Assembly: GCF_903815225.1 (NCBI RefSeq)
Contig: NZ_LR813084.1
Span: 1,034,501-1,098,500, forward strand
Length of the DNA stretch: 64,000 nt
Reading direction: 5' to 3'
Source of the DNA: Delftia tsuruhatensis
GTDB lineage: Bacteria; Pseudomonadota; Gammaproteobacteria; Burkholderiales; Burkholderiaceae_C
The notes under the pieces are model-generated. The model saw only the letters and a list, made by a program, of their open reading frames with translations. It ran no database searches and had not been told where the DNA came from. Below, piece by piece: positions 6,686-17,254 of this stretch. Each line of letters begins with the position of its first letter. The stretch's first letter is position 1. The position numbers were made by a program, and so were the translations under genes.

Positions 6686-7741
6686 ATGAAAAAATCTCTG
6701 ATTGCCCTGGCAGTGCTGGCTGCTTCCGGCGCCGCAATGGCTCAATCCTCCGTGACCCTGTTCGGTATCGTCGACACTGGCGTCGCGTACGTGAACAAGG
6801 ACGCAGCCGGCGACAGCCGTTACGGCCTGGGCACCAGCGGCAACTCCACGAGCCGTCTGGGCCTGCGCGGCACGGAAGACCTGGGTGGCGGTCTGAAGGC
6901 CGGCTTCTGGCTGGAAGGCGAAATCTTCGGCGACGACGGCAACGCCAGCGGCTTCAACTTCAAGCGTCGTTCGACCGTGAGCCTGTCGGGCAACTTCGGT
7001 GAAGTGCGCCTGGGTCGCGACCAAGTCCCGACCTTCCAGAAGCTGACTTCGTACGACCTGTTCAGCGCCACCGGTATCGGCCAGTTCATGGGCTTCCGTA
7101 ACTGGGCTGGTGCTCAGGGCGCCGACGACAACGGCATCCGCGCCAACAACCTGATCTCCTACTACACCCCCAACTTCGGCGGTTTCAACGCCGGCTTTGG
7201 CTACGCTTTCGACGAAAAGCAAACCATCGGTACTGCTGACAGCGTCGGCCGTTACATCGGCGGTTACGTTGCATACGACAACGGCCCCCTGAGCGCCAGC
7301 CTGGGCGTGGCCCAGCAGAAGACTGCCGTGGGCGGCATTGCTACCGACCGTGACGAAATCACCCTGGGTGCTTCGTACAACTTCGGCGTTGCCAAGCTGA
7401 GCGGCCTGCTGCAGCAGACCAAGTTCAAGCGCGACATCGGTGGCGACATCAAGACCAACTCCTACATGCTGGGCGCTTCCGCTCCCGTGGGCGGCGTGGG
7501 CGAAGTCAAGCTGCAGTACGCTCTGTACGACCAGAAGGCCATCGACTCCAAGGCTCACCAGATCACTCTGGGCTACGTCCACAACCTGTCCAAGCGCACC
7601 GCCCTGTACGGCAACCTGGCATTCCTGAAGAACAAGGATGCCTCGACCCTGGGTCTGCAAGCCAAGGGCGTGTACACCGGTGGCGTGCAAGCTGGCGAAA
7701 GCCAGACCGGCGTGCAAGTGGGTATCCGCCACGCTTTCTGA
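6686..7741 (+). CDS. omp32: Major anion-selective porin, Omp32
   Basis: The 351-residue precursor has a 19-residue signal peptide ending ASGAAMA before QSSVTLFGIVDTG, followed by a 16-strand beta-barrel of the Gram-negative porin_4 class and the C-terminal Phe (VQVGIRHAF) recognised by the BAM complex. The sequence agrees almost throughout with Omp32 of Delftia acidovorans as I remember it (RYGLGTSG, GFRNWAGAQGADDNGIRANNL). That protein is a very abundant trimeric channel that favours organic anions such as malate. Codon use is strongly biased to a few preferred codons, as expected for high expression. The start follows a TTGGAG ribosome-binding site. A strong terminator ends the single-gene unit. 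Confidence 0.95.
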   Translation: MKKSLIALAVLAASGAAMAQSSVTLFGIVDTGVAYVNKDAAGDSRYGLGTSGNSTSRLGLRGTEDLGGGLKAGFWLEGEIFGDDGNASGFNFKRRSTVSLSGNFGEVRLGRDQVPTFQKLTSYDLFSATGIGQFMGFRNWAGAQGADDNGIRANNLISYYTPNFGGFNAGFGYAFDEKQTIGTADSVGRYIGGYVAYDNGPLSASLGVAQQKTAVGGIATDRDEITLGASYNFGVAKLSGLLQQTKFKRDIGGDIKTNSYMLGASAPVGGVGEVKLQYALYDQKAIDSKAHQITLGYVHNLSKRTALYGNLAFLKNKDASTLGLQAKGVYTGGVQAGESQTGVQVGIRHAF

Positions 7742-7778
7742 TGGCCCGCTGGTGTAAGCCAGTTGCCATTTGATGCAA

Positions 7779-7812
7779 AAAAAGGCCAGTCTTCGGACTG
7801 GCCTTTTTGTTT
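7779..7812 (+). terminator. Rho-independent terminator of omp32
   Basis: GGCCAGTC-TTCG-GACTGGCC, an 8-bp stem closed by a UUCG tetraloop and flanked by A7 and T5, follows the porin stop by about 40 bp. Confidence 0.9.
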
Positions 7813-7850
7813 TGTGCTAGGGAAATACCTGTGTTGTGCTTGTACCAACG

Positions 7851-7880
7851 CTGACGGTGGGGGGAAAGCGTTTCTAGAAT
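7851..7880 (+). promoter_or_regulatory. Candidate promoter of the second porin gene
   Basis: A -35 CTGACG (7851-7856) and -10 TAGAAT (7875-7880) are 18 bp apart, about 44 bp before the second porin start. The -10 matches at five of six bases. Confidence 0.45.
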
Positions 7881-7923
7881 GAAATTTCCACCAACCAATC
7901 GTTAACAAGAGAGAGACAACACA

Positions 7924-9072
7924 ATGAAATCTTCATTCGTGAAAAAGAGCGTGGCACTGGCGGTGTTGGGTGCGACGGCACCGCTTGCGGCATTCGCCCA
8001 GCAAAGCAGCGTACAACTCTACGGCATCGTCGATGCAGCCGTGCGCCACACCACCAATGAAGGCCCGACCAAGAGCGGCAAGACCCAGATGATCGGCGGC
8101 GGCATGTCGCAAAGCCGCTGGGGCATCAACATCACCGAAGACCTGGGCGGCGGCCTGGCTGCCATCGCCAACCTGGAGTCGCGCTTCCTGGCCGACACGG
8201 GTGAACAGGCCGCCACCAGCTACTTCCAGCAGTCCTGGGTGGGTATCCGCAGCAGCAGCTTCGGCCAGATCACCATGGGCCGCCAGTACAACATGCTGTT
8301 CGACCTGGTGACCTCGACCTATGCCTCCTTCCCCTACTCGCCCTACATGGAGGCCTACAAGCCTGAAATCGGCATGTCCATGGGCGCGCGTGCCAGCAAC
8401 ATGCTCAAGTACGTGGCCGAGTTCGGCCCCGTGCGCGGTGCGCTGCAGTATTCGTTCGACGAGAACAACACCTTCGACAAGGTCGGTACCGGCGTGAACC
8501 CCGGTGGGGCGATCAAGACCGCGGGCGGCTATCTGCGCTATTCGCAGAGCGGTATCTCCGCCGGCGCCGGCTACCTGGGCACGACGCTGCCTGCCGGCAC
8601 CAAGGTGGATGCCTGGACCCTGGGCGGCTCCTACCGCGTGGGCCCGTGGTACGTGAACCTGGGCTATGGCCTGAACAAGCGCAAGGATGCCTTCCCGGCC
8701 GCCGCCGCAGGCGGTGGCTTCGACCAGGCCATCCTCAACTCCTTCTGGACGGGTTCGTCCAATGGCGGATTCGTGGCCGGCGATGCCAACAAGCGCCAGA
8801 TGTACAAGATGGGCTTCGGCTACCAGATCACGCCGCAGGTCAACGTCGGCGCGCACTACTACCACGCCAAGCAGTCGGGCTCGGGCACGGGTGCCTTCAA
8901 CGGCAAGGCGGACTTCCTGGTGGCCGTGGTCGATTACGCCTTCTCCAAGCGTACCGATGCCTATGTGGCCCTGGACCACACCAAGACCAGTGGTGGCTCG
9001 GGCGTGATGCTCGATGCCAACGGTGCCACCAAGCGCACGGGCTTCACCGTGGGTCTGCGCCATCGCTTCTGA
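7924..9072 (+). CDS. Outer-membrane porin, porin_4 family (second copy)
   Basis: The 382-residue precursor begins with a signal peptide ending LAAFA before QQSSVQLYGIVDAA, then a porin_4-type barrel (QSRWGINITEDLGGGLAAIA, QQSWVGIRSSSFGQITMGRQYNMLFD) and ends in the BAM signal GLRHRF. It is a paralogue of the upstream Omp32-like porin but clearly diverged and longer in the extracellular loops, so its channel specificity probably differs and cannot be read from sequence. Its start follows a GAGAGAGAC purine run. It has its own promoter and terminator and is not co-transcribed with omp32. Confidence 0.92.
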   Translation: MKSSFVKKSVALAVLGATAPLAAFAQQSSVQLYGIVDAAVRHTTNEGPTKSGKTQMIGGGMSQSRWGINITEDLGGGLAAIANLESRFLADTGEQAATSYFQQSWVGIRSSSFGQITMGRQYNMLFDLVTSTYASFPYSPYMEAYKPEIGMSMGARASNMLKYVAEFGPVRGALQYSFDENNTFDKVGTGVNPGGAIKTAGGYLRYSQSGISAGAGYLGTTLPAGTKVDAWTLGGSYRVGPWYVNLGYGLNKRKDAFPAAAAGGGFDQAILNSFWTGSSNGGFVAGDANKRQMYKMGFGYQITPQVNVGAHYYHAKQSGSGTGAFNGKADFLVAVVDYAFSKRTDAYVALDHTKTSGGSGVMLDANGATKRTGFTVGLRHRF

Positions 9073-9093
9073 GAACGCGGCATCCGCGCAACG

Positions 9094-9118
9094 AAAGGCC
9101 TCCTTCGGGAGGCCTTTT
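9094..9118 (+). terminator. Rho-independent terminator of the second porin
   Basis: AAAGGCCTCC-TTCG-GGAGGCCTTTT is a 10-bp inverted repeat with a UUCG loop and terminal T-run, 22 bp after the stop codon. Confidence 0.88.
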
Positions 9119-9204
9119 GCTTTCTTGCAGAGGCCTGACGGTCAATGGCCGCACTTTCCTGCGTTAAGGTATTGCGCAGGCCAACGAAGTGAAAGAGCAA
9201 GGCT

Positions 9205-10431
9205 ATGGAAGCCGCCCGATACAAGGCCGGGGGACGGGCCTTTGCCCAGATCGCCCAGTACCACCCTGAACTGACGGCATTGCGCCGCGAGCTGCATGCG
9301 CACCCTGAGCTGGGATTCGAGGAGCGCTACACGGCGTCGCGCGTCAAGGAAGCGTTGCGCCAATGCGGCGTGGACGAGATCCACGAGGGCATGGGCACCA
9401 CGGGCCTGGTGGCCGTGATCCGGGGCCAGGGTCACAGCTCGGGCGCGATGGTGGGGCTGCGCGCCGACATGGATGCGCTGCCCATGGTCGAGCACAACGA
9501 ATTTCCATGGAAGTCGGGCAAGCAGGGGCTGATGCATGGCTGCGGGCATGACGGCCACACGGCCATGCTGGTGGGTGCCGCCCGCTATCTGGCGGCGACG
9601 CGGCGCTTCGACGGATCGGCCGTGCTGGTCTTTCAGCCGGCGGAGGAAGGAAGGGGCGGGGCTCGGGCCATGATCAGTGATGGTCTCTTCGAGCGTTTTC
9701 CGATGCAGGCCGTGTATGCCATGCACAACTGGCCTGCCATGCGCGCCGGCACGGTGGGCATCAACATGGGCGCGATGATGGCGGCGGCCGATCGCATCAC
9801 CATCGAGATCACGGGACGAGGCGGCCACGGGGCCCATCCCTACCAGACGGTGGACGTGGTGCTGGCGGCGGCGCACATCACCACGGCGGTGCAGAGCATC
9901 GTCTCGCGCAACGTCCGCGCCATCGACAGTGCCGTCATCAGCCTGTGCGCGGTGCAGGCGGGGGACCTGGGTGCCTTCAGCGTGATGCCCGGCACGGCGA
10001 CGCTGGTGGGTACGGTACGGACCTTCGACCCCGCTGTCCAGGACCGTGTCGAGCAGCGCCTGCAGGAGCTGTGCAGCGCGGTGGCGCTGGGGCTGGGTGC
10101 CACGGCCAAGGTGCACTATGAGCGCATCTATCCCGCGACGATCAACTCCCCGGCCGAGGCGGCCTTCGCCGCCGATGTGGCCGAATCCCTGGTCGGCGTC
10201 GAAAACCTGGATCGCCACCTGGAGCCGAGCATGGGGGCGGAGGACTTCTCCTTCATGCTGCAGCACAAGCCCGGCGCCTATCTGCGCCTGGGCCAGTCCA
10301 CGGGTGCGCAGCCCGGCGTGCCGCTGCACAGCAGCCGCTACGACTTCAACGACGAGGTGCTGCCCCTGGGTGCCGCGCTGCATGCCAGCCTGATCGAGCA
10401 GGCCATGCCGCTGCCTTCGCAGGACGTATAG
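9205..10431 (+). CDS. M20-family amidohydrolase (hippurate hydrolase-like)
   Basis: The 408-residue protein belongs to the M20D amidohydrolases that cleave N-acyl amino acids and related amides with a metal pair. Motifs seen are LRRELHAHPELGFEE near residue 30, GLRADMDALPM, the metal-ligand MHGCGHDGHTAMLVGAAR, the catalytic FQPAEEGRGGARAMI, GGHGAHPYQTVDVV in the dimerisation domain and the late metal ligand MGAEDFSFML. All expected ligands are present. Homologues act on hippurate, N-acetyl amino acids or indole-acetyl conjugates; the true substrate is not evident here. It has no signal peptide. The downstream TetR gene is convergent. Confidence 0.9.
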   Translation: MEAARYKAGGRAFAQIAQYHPELTALRRELHAHPELGFEERYTASRVKEALRQCGVDEIHEGMGTTGLVAVIRGQGHSSGAMVGLRADMDALPMVEHNEFPWKSGKQGLMHGCGHDGHTAMLVGAARYLAATRRFDGSAVLVFQPAEEGRGGARAMISDGLFERFPMQAVYAMHNWPAMRAGTVGINMGAMMAAADRITIEITGRGGHGAHPYQTVDVVLAAAHITTAVQSIVSRNVRAIDSAVISLCAVQAGDLGAFSVMPGTATLVGTVRTFDPAVQDRVEQRLQELCSAVALGLGATAKVHYERIYPATINSPAEAAFAADVAESLVGVENLDRHLEPSMGAEDFSFMLQHKPGAYLRLGQSTGAQPGVPLHSSRYDFNDEVLPLGAALHASLIEQAMPLPSQDV

Positions 10432-10441
10432 CGCCGCGTGT

Positions 10442-11044
10442 CTAGCCGTCGGGCTGTTCCCGGGCGAGCAGGCGTGCGCTCACCGTTGCCAGTATTTCGT
10501 CGGACAGCGCCGGATTGGCCGCTGCCGTGGCGCGCGCCAGTACCAGGGCGCCGACCATGCTGCTGAGCATGGCCATGGACTGGGCACGCAGTGCTCCATC
10601 CGGTGCCTGGCTGTCGTCAAGTCCGCCGATCACGCGTGCAAAACGCACGATGTTGCGCTCCACCCCTTCCGCGAACACGGCCGACAGGTCGGCTCCTGCC
10701 CGCGCCACATCCACGGCCAGCGCGGCCGCGGGGCAGCCGCTGCCGGGGCTGTCCCGGTGCTGGGGAGAGAGGTAGGACTGCACGCGGGCGGCGAGACTGC
10801 CTTGTTCCGTGTCCTGCAGTCCATCCAGCGGTGCGATGGACCAGTCGAAGGCGCGCGCGCAGGCCTCTCGGACCAGGGCGTCCTTGGATTCGAAATGGCG
10901 ATAGAGGCCGCCGTGCGTCAGCCCCGCGCCGCGCGTGACCTCGGCCACGCCCACACCGTCCAGCCCGTGTTCGCGGTACAGCCGCGAGGCGGCTTCGAGA
11001 ATGTCCTGCCGGTTCTGCGCGGCCTGGGCTTTGGAGACTTTCAT
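10442..11044 (-). CDS. TetR/AcrR-family transcriptional repressor
   Basis: The 200-residue protein has a TetR helix-turn-helix at residues 10-55 (ILEAASRLYREHGLDGVGVAEVTRGAGLTHGGLYRHF) followed by SKDALVREAC and an all-helical ligand-binding C-terminus. The GLTHGGLYRHF recognition helix is typical of repressors that control detoxification or fatty-acid-like genes. The space upstream contains repeated ATGATGATC-type inverted motifs (11064-11105) that probably bind this protein and would regulate it and the divergent ketosynthase gene. The ligand cannot be predicted. Confidence 0.9.
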   Translation of the reverse strand: MKVSKAQAAQNRQDILEAASRLYREHGLDGVGVAEVTRGAGLTHGGLYRHFESKDALVREACARAFDWSIAPLDGLQDTEQGSLAARVQSYLSPQHRDSPGSGCPAAALAVDVARAGADLSAVFAEGVERNIVRFARVIGGLDDSQAPDGALRAQSMAMLSSMVGALVLARATAAANPALSDEILATVSARLLAREQPDG

Positions 11045-11063
11045 GGTTATCGTCCAATGATTG

Positions 11064-11105
11064 TGATCATCATCAAAACATGTTTATGATGACGATCATC
11101 ATCAT
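11064..11105. promoter_or_regulatory. Candidate TetR operator
   Basis: Overlapping inverted repeats TGATCATCATC (11064-11074) and ATGATGACGATCATCAT (11086-11102) flank the palindrome AAACATGTTT (11076-11085). They lie just upstream of the TetR start, in the divergent space, the usual place for an autoregulatory operator. Confidence 0.55.
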
Positions 11106-11112
11106 AAATGTG

Positions 11113-11141
11113 ATCCCCGCCAGGGCGTACCTGGCGGGGAT
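11113..11141. other. Perfect 12-bp stem-loop in the TetR-ketosynthase intergenic space
   Basis: ATCCCCGCCAGG (11113-11124) and CCTGGCGGGGAT (11130-11141) are exact complements around a 5-base loop. There is no T-run on either side, so it is not an ordinary terminator. It lies about 100 bp before the ketosynthase start. Confidence 0.6.
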
Positions 11142-11242
11142 TGCGCACTCTACAGGGAAGATCCGATGAATGCCTGCCCCATGCCAAGCGGTCCGCGTCC
11201 TGCGCGCGCCTCGCTCTCCACATGCATCTTCGGGAGGCGCCC

Positions 11243-12529
11243 ATGAGCGCGGCCAGCCTGTCTCGTCGCGTGGTCATCACGGGCATGGGCATGGTCTCGC
11301 CCCTGGGCCGGGGTGCCGAGCTGTCCTGGCGCCGCCTGCTGGCCGGCGCGTCCGGCCTGAGCCGCCTGCCGGAGGGCCTGGCACCGGATGTCGCCGCGCA
11401 GGTGGCTGGCCAGGTGCCCGATCTGCCCCGGGATCCTGAAGGCGGCTGGGACATCGATGCCGTGGTCTCGGCCAAGGACCAGCGCAAGATGGACCGCTTC
11501 ATTCCGCTGGCGCTCGATGCCTCGGACCAGGCGCTGGCCCAGGCCGGCTGGCAGCCGGCCAGCGAGCAGGAGCGTACGCGCACGGCCTGCATCATCGCTT
11601 CGGGCATTGGCGGCTTCGGAGCCATCGCCCAGGCGGTGCGCACCACGGACAGCCGGGGTGTGTCGCGCCTGTCGCCCTTCACGGTGCCGTCCTTTCTCGT
11701 CAACCTCGCCGCCGGCCACGTCTCGATACGCCATGGGCTCAAGGGGCCGCTGGGTGCTCCCGTCACGGCCTGCGCGGCCAGCGTGCAGGCCGTGGGCGAC
11801 GGCCTGCGGCTGATCCGTTCGGGCGAGGCCGACGTGGCGCTGTGCGGCGGTACCGAGGCGGCCATCGACCGCGTGAGCCTGGGGGCCTTCGCGGCGGCCA
11901 AGGCGCTGTCCACGGGCTACAACGGCCGGCCCGAGGAGGCCTCGCGCCCCTTCGACGCAGGCCGCGACGGCTTCGTGATGGGCGAGGGCGCGGGCGCCCT
12001 GGTGCTGGAAGGGTTGGAGCATGCGCTTGCGCGTGGCGCCACGCCGCTGGCGGAGGTGGTGGGCTATGGCACGAGTGCCGATGCCTATCACATCACCTCG
12101 GGTCCCGAAGATGGCGACGGTGCGCACCGCAGCATGGCCCTGGCCCTGGCCATGGCCGGTCTGGCCCCTGCGCAGCTGCAGTACCTCAATGCCCATGCCA
12201 CGTCCACGCCCGTGGGCGATCGCGGCGAGCTGGCGGCCATGCGCGCGCTGTTCGGCGAGGGCAGCGGTGTGGCCATCAGTTCCACGAAATCGGCGACAGG
12301 TCATCTGCTGGGCGCGGCGGGCGCGGTGGCGGCCATCTTCACGGTGCTGGCGCTGCGCGACCAGATGGCGCCGGCCACGCGCAACCTGGTGGAGCCCGAT
12401 CCCCTGGCCCAGGGGCTGGACCTGATTGCCGGCGCGGCAAGGCCCTGGGCCATGGAGCATGCCCTGGTCAACGGTTTCGGCTTCGGCGGCGTCAACGCCT
12501 CGCTGGTGCTCAGGCGCTGGCAGGGCTGA
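11243..12529 (+). CDS. Beta-ketoacyl-ACP synthase II (FabF-like)
   Basis: The 428-residue protein is a decarboxylating thiolase-fold condensing enzyme. It has RRVVITGMGMVSPLG at the N-terminus, the active-site Cys in VTACAASVQAVGDGLRLI (Cys177), the first His in YLNAHATSTPVGD and the Lys/His pair in SSTKSATGHLLGAAGA, so the Cys-His-His triad is intact. The start at 11243 follows GGGAGGCGC. It is not in a fab operon and has no adjacent acyl carrier protein. It is divergent from a TetR repressor, so it is probably a regulated accessory ketosynthase rather than the housekeeping FabF; a role in modified fatty acid or lipid synthesis is inference. Confidence 0.88.
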   Translation: MSAASLSRRVVITGMGMVSPLGRGAELSWRRLLAGASGLSRLPEGLAPDVAAQVAGQVPDLPRDPEGGWDIDAVVSAKDQRKMDRFIPLALDASDQALAQAGWQPASEQERTRTACIIASGIGGFGAIAQAVRTTDSRGVSRLSPFTVPSFLVNLAAGHVSIRHGLKGPLGAPVTACAASVQAVGDGLRLIRSGEADVALCGGTEAAIDRVSLGAFAAAKALSTGYNGRPEEASRPFDAGRDGFVMGEGAGALVLEGLEHALARGATPLAEVVGYGTSADAYHITSGPEDGDGAHRSMALALAMAGLAPAQLQYLNAHATSTPVGDRGELAAMRALFGEGSGVAISSTKSATGHLLGAAGAVAAIFTVLALRDQMAPATRNLVEPDPLAQGLDLIAGAARPWAMEHALVNGFGFGGVNASLVLRRWQG

Positions 12530-12546
12530 GCGCGGGAGTCGGCGTG

Positions 12547-13392
12547 TCAGGTGTAGCGCTTGGCGCGCAGATTGTTCTTCATCTGCTCCAGCGAGGGCTG
12601 CAGCGCCGGGCCTATGCGCAGGGCCACGCAGGTGGCCAGCACGTCGATGACCAGCAGGTGCAGCAGGCGCGACACCATGGGGCTGTAGCGGTCGTAGCCC
12701 TCGGGGTGGTCGGCCGCCAGGTGGATGTGGCAGGCCGAGGCCAGGGGCGAGCCGCTGGCCGTGATGGCGATGGTGGTGGCGCCGTTCTTGCGCGCGATGT
12801 CGGCCGCATCCATGAGGTCGCGCGTGCGGCCCGAGTTGGAGATGATCACCGCGCAGTCGCCCGGGCCCAGCAGGGTGGCGCTCATCACCTGCATGTGGCC
12901 GTCGCTGGTGGCCAGGCTGGTCACGCCCAGGCGGAAGAACTTGTGCTGCGCATCCTGGGCCACGATGCCTGAATTGCCGGCACCATAGAACTCGATGCGC
13001 CGGCCGGTCTGCCAGGTCGATGCAATGGCCTGGGCCGCCTGCTCGATGGCCGTGGTGCTGGCGGCGTTGCGGTATTGCAGGAAGGCGGCCACGGCGTTGT
13101 CCACCACCTTGACCATCACGTCGCTGGTCTTGTCGTCGCTGTCCACGCTGCGGTGGATGAAGGGCACGCCTTCGCTGACGCTGCCTGCCAGCTTGAGCTT
13201 GAAGTCGGCCAGGCCGTCATAGCCCATGCTGCGGCAAAAGCGCACCACCGTCGGCTTGCTGACATGGGCGCGCTCGGCCAGCTCACGCACCGGCTGCCGC
13301 GCAAAGGCCCTGGGATCGGCCAGCACCAGGCGGGCCACGCGTTGTTCGGCGGGAGCAAGCGAGGGCAGCGAGGCGGTGATGCGGTCCAGCAT
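12547..13392 (-). CDS. hexR: RpiR-family (HexR-like) repressor of central carbon genes
   Basis: This 281-residue protein has an N-terminal RpiR helix-turn-helix (about residues 1-75, with LAERAHVSKPTVVRFCRSMGYDGLADFKLKLA) and a C-terminal SIS sugar-phosphate-binding domain (RIEFYGAGNSGIVAQDA, then CAVIISNSGRTRDLMDAADIAR). HexR-type proteins sense 2-keto-3-deoxy-6-phosphogluconate and repress Entner-Doudoroff and pentose-phosphate genes. Its divergent position beside tal-pgi supports that role. The frame extends to a TTG at 13440, but the ATG at 13392 (MLDRITASLPSL) matches the usual family N-terminus. No clear ribosome-binding site precedes either. Confidence 0.85.
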   Translation of the reverse strand: MLDRITASLPSLAPAEQRVARLVLADPRAFARQPVRELAERAHVSKPTVVRFCRSMGYDGLADFKLKLAGSVSEGVPFIHRSVDSDDKTSDVMVKVVDNAVAAFLQYRNAASTTAIEQAAQAIASTWQTGRRIEFYGAGNSGIVAQDAQHKFFRLGVTSLATSDGHMQVMSATLLGPGDCAVIISNSGRTRDLMDAADIARKNGATTIAITASGSPLASACHIHLAADHPEGYDRYSPMVSRLLHLLVIDVLATCVALRIGPALQPSLEQMKNNLRAKRYT

Positions 13393-13466
13393 GTAGTCGG
13401 TGGGAAGAGTTCTTTGGCGTGTCGGTGAAAGGGCGGCCAATGCGCATTTTGCATGAGTCGCAGCCT

Positions 13467-13487
13467 CTGCTTACTTTCGTGAAGCAG
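13467..13487. promoter_or_regulatory. Candidate operator between the RpiR repressor gene and tal
   Basis: CTGCTT (13467-13472) and AAGCAG (13482-13487) form a 21-bp inverted repeat with a 9-bp centre in the divergent promoter space. It is placed where a HexR-type operator would be expected; the sequence does not match the TGTAAT-type sites I remember, so the link is inferred from position. Confidence 0.3.
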
Positions 13488-13593
13488 ATGGAAACCATGC
13501 GGGCGCATACACTCGGAAGATTTGCGGGAGGATTCGCACCGAAGCGGTGCGATGCCGTTTTATCAGCCGGGAACCGAGTCCAAAGGATGAGCC

Positions 13594-14547
13594 ATGAACC
13601 AGCTTGACGCGCTTCGACAGTACACGACCGTGGTGGCCGATACCGGCGACTTCCATCAGCTGGCCCGGTTCCAGCCGCAGGATGCGACCACCAATCCCTC
13701 GCTGATCCTCAAGGCCGTGCAAAAGCCCGAGTACGCGCCGCTGATGCGCGCCACCGTGGCCCAGTACAAGGGCCGCGGCCTCGACGAGGTCATGGACCGC
13801 ATGCTGGTGCGCTTCGGCTGCGAGATCCTGAACACCATTCCGGGCCGCGTCTCCACCGAAGTCGATGCACGCCTGTCCTTCAATACCTCGGCCACCGTGG
13901 CGCGTGCCGAGCGCCTGATCGAGCTGTACCAGGCCGAAGGCGTGCACATCGACCGCGTGCTCATCAAGATCGCCTCCACCTGGGAGGGCATCGAGGCGGC
14001 GCGCCAGCTGGAGCTGCGCGGCATCCATACCAATCTCACGCTGCTGTTCTCGTTCTGCCAGGCCGTGGCCTGCGGGCAGGCCAAGGTGCAACTGATCTCG
14101 CCCTTCGTGGGCCGCATCTACGACTGGTACAAGAAGCAGGCCGGTACCCAGTGGGACGAGGCCGCCATGGCCGGCGCCAACGACCCGGGCGTGCGTTCCG
14201 TGCGCGCCATCTACGAGCACTACAAGCACTTCGGCATCGCCACCGAGGTCATGGGCGCGAGCTTTCGCAACACGGGCCAGATCGTGGCGCTGGCGGGCTG
14301 CGACCTGCTGACCATCGCTCCCGAGCTGCTGGCCCAGCTGGGGGCCAGCGATGCACCCGTCGTGCGCGCCCTCGATGCCGAGGCGGCACGCACCCTGCCG
14401 CTGGACCCCGTGCACTACGACGAGGCGGGTTTCCGCCTGGCGCTCAACGAGGATGCCATGGCGACCGAGAAGCTGGCCGAGGGCATCCGCGCCTTTGCCG
14501 CCGACACGCGAAAGCTCGAAACCTTGATGGGCCAGGCCGCCGATTGA
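13594..14547 (+). CDS. tal: Transaldolase
   Basis: Transaldolase moves a dihydroxyacetone unit between sedoheptulose-7-phosphate and glyceraldehyde-3-phosphate in the non-oxidative pentose phosphate pathway. The 317-residue cytosolic protein has [14 protein letters not shown] at the N-terminus, the Schiff-base Lys in [16 protein letters not shown] (Lys125), [25 protein letters not shown] and [20 protein letters not shown], as in the TalB type. The start follows AAAGGATGAGCC. pgi begins 4 bp after the stop, so the two form an operon that balances hexose and pentose phosphates under the divergent RpiR repressor. Confidence 0.97.
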   Translation: MNQLDALRQYTTVVADTGDFHQLARFQPQDATTNPSLILKAVQKPEYAPLMRATVAQYKGRGLDEVMDRMLVRFGCEILNTIPGRVSTEVDARLSFNTSATVARAERLIELYQAEGVHIDRVLIKIASTWEGIEAARQLELRGIHTNLTLLFSFCQAVACGQAKVQLISPFVGRIYDWYKKQAGTQWDEAAMAGANDPGVRSVRAIYEHYKHFGIATEVMGASFRNTGQIVALAGCDLLTIAPELLAQLGASDAPVVRALDAEAARTLPLDPVHYDEAGFRLALNEDAMATEKLAEGIRAFAADTRKLETLMGQAAD

Positions 14548-14551
14548 TTGG

Positions 14552-16174
<1,623 letters not shown>

Positions 16175-16201
16175 TGCCGCTGGCGCACCACTGGGGTGCG
16201 G

Positions 16202-16224
16202 GGTCATGTGACGGGGGCATGACC
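16202..16224 (+). terminator. Possible terminator after pgi
   Basis: GGTCATG (16202-16208) and CATGACC (16218-16224) form a 7-bp stem followed by a T-rich TTCTTCCATTTC run. The U-tract is interrupted, so termination may be weak. Confidence 0.45.
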
Positions 16225-16354
16225 TTCTTCCATTTCATCGTTATGCAGGGCTGGCTGATTGCTCGATAGTTGATGCAAGCGACTTGACGGCGGTCCGCTG
16301 CGCATGCTGCCGATGCCGTCCAGACCTGCAACAACTATCCAAGGAGACCCCTCG

Positions 16355-17254
16355 ATGCGATTCGTAATGGCCCATGTGGCAATGGCATGTGTGTTGGCTG
16401 CATCCGGCGCCGCCCATGCGCAGGAACCGGCCGGCACGCTGGACAAGATCCAGAGCACAGGCAAGGTGGTGATGGGCGTGCGCGAAAGCTCGGCGCCCAT
16501 GGCCTATGCCTTCGGCACCACGCAGAAGTACGTGGGCTACCACGTGGAACTGTGCGAGAAGGTGCTGGCCCAGATCGTGCCCAAGGCGAAGATCGAGTAC
16601 ATGGCCCTGACCTCGCAGAACACCATGCCCCTGGTGCAGAACGGCACTGTGGACATCGGCTGCGGCCCGACCACCAACAACCTTGCGCGCCAAAAGCAGG
16701 TGGCCTTTGCCGTGACCACCTACGTGAGCCAGGTGCGCATGGCCGTGCGCGCGGACTCGGGCATCACCTCCTTCAAGCAGCTCGACGGCAAGCCCGTGGC
16801 GGCCTCGGCCGGCACGACCGCCGTGCAGCTGCTGCGCAAGTACGGGCGCGACAATGGCGTGAATCTGCCCACCTCGCTGGGCAAGGACCATTTCGAGAGC
16901 TTCCTGATGCTGGAGTCCGGCCGCGCCGATGCCTTCGTGCTGGACGACAACCTGCTGGCCGGCGTGATCGCCAACTCCAAGAACCCCGCGGGCTACAAGA
17001 TCGTGGGCGAGGTGCTGGGCTCCGAGCCCATCGCCATCCTGTTCCGCCGGGACGACCCCGCCTTCAAGAAGGCCGTGGACGATGTGCTGGTGGGCATGAT
17101 GGCCTCGGGCGAAGTGGCGAAGATCTACGACAAGTGGTTCGTGCAGCCCATTCCGCCCAAGAATGCCCCGCTGAACCTGCCCATGAGCGACATGCTCAAG
17201 CAGCTGCTGCAAAAGCCCAACGACAAGCCGCTGGAATCCTACGCGCAGCAGTGA
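16355..17254 (+). CDS. Amino-acid ABC transporter periplasmic binding protein (GltI-like)
   Basis: The 299-residue precursor has a signal peptide (MRFVMAHVAMACVLAASGAA, cut before QEPAGTL) and a type II periplasmic binding fold: TLDKIQSTGKVVMGVRESSAPMAY, then LCEKVLAQI, IDIGC-like GPTTNNLARQKQVAFAV and FRRDDPAFKKAVDD. Closest family is the glutamate/aspartate binding protein GltI/AatJ. The start has a good AAGGAG site. No permease or ATPase follows, because the next gene is the convergent MocR regulator whose 3' end overlaps it by 16 bp. It is therefore an orphan binding protein that would use a transporter encoded elsewhere. Confidence 0.88.
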   Translation: MRFVMAHVAMACVLAASGAAHAQEPAGTLDKIQSTGKVVMGVRESSAPMAYAFGTTQKYVGYHVELCEKVLAQIVPKAKIEYMALTSQNTMPLVQNGTVDIGCGPTTNNLARQKQVAFAVTTYVSQVRMAVRADSGITSFKQLDGKPVAASAGTTAVQLLRKYGRDNGVNLPTSLGKDHFESFLMLESGRADAFVLDDNLLAGVIANSKNPAGYKIVGEVLGSEPIAILFRRDDPAFKKAVDDVLVGMMASGEVAKIYDKWFVQPIPPKNAPLNLPMSDMLKQLLQKPNDKPLESYAQQ

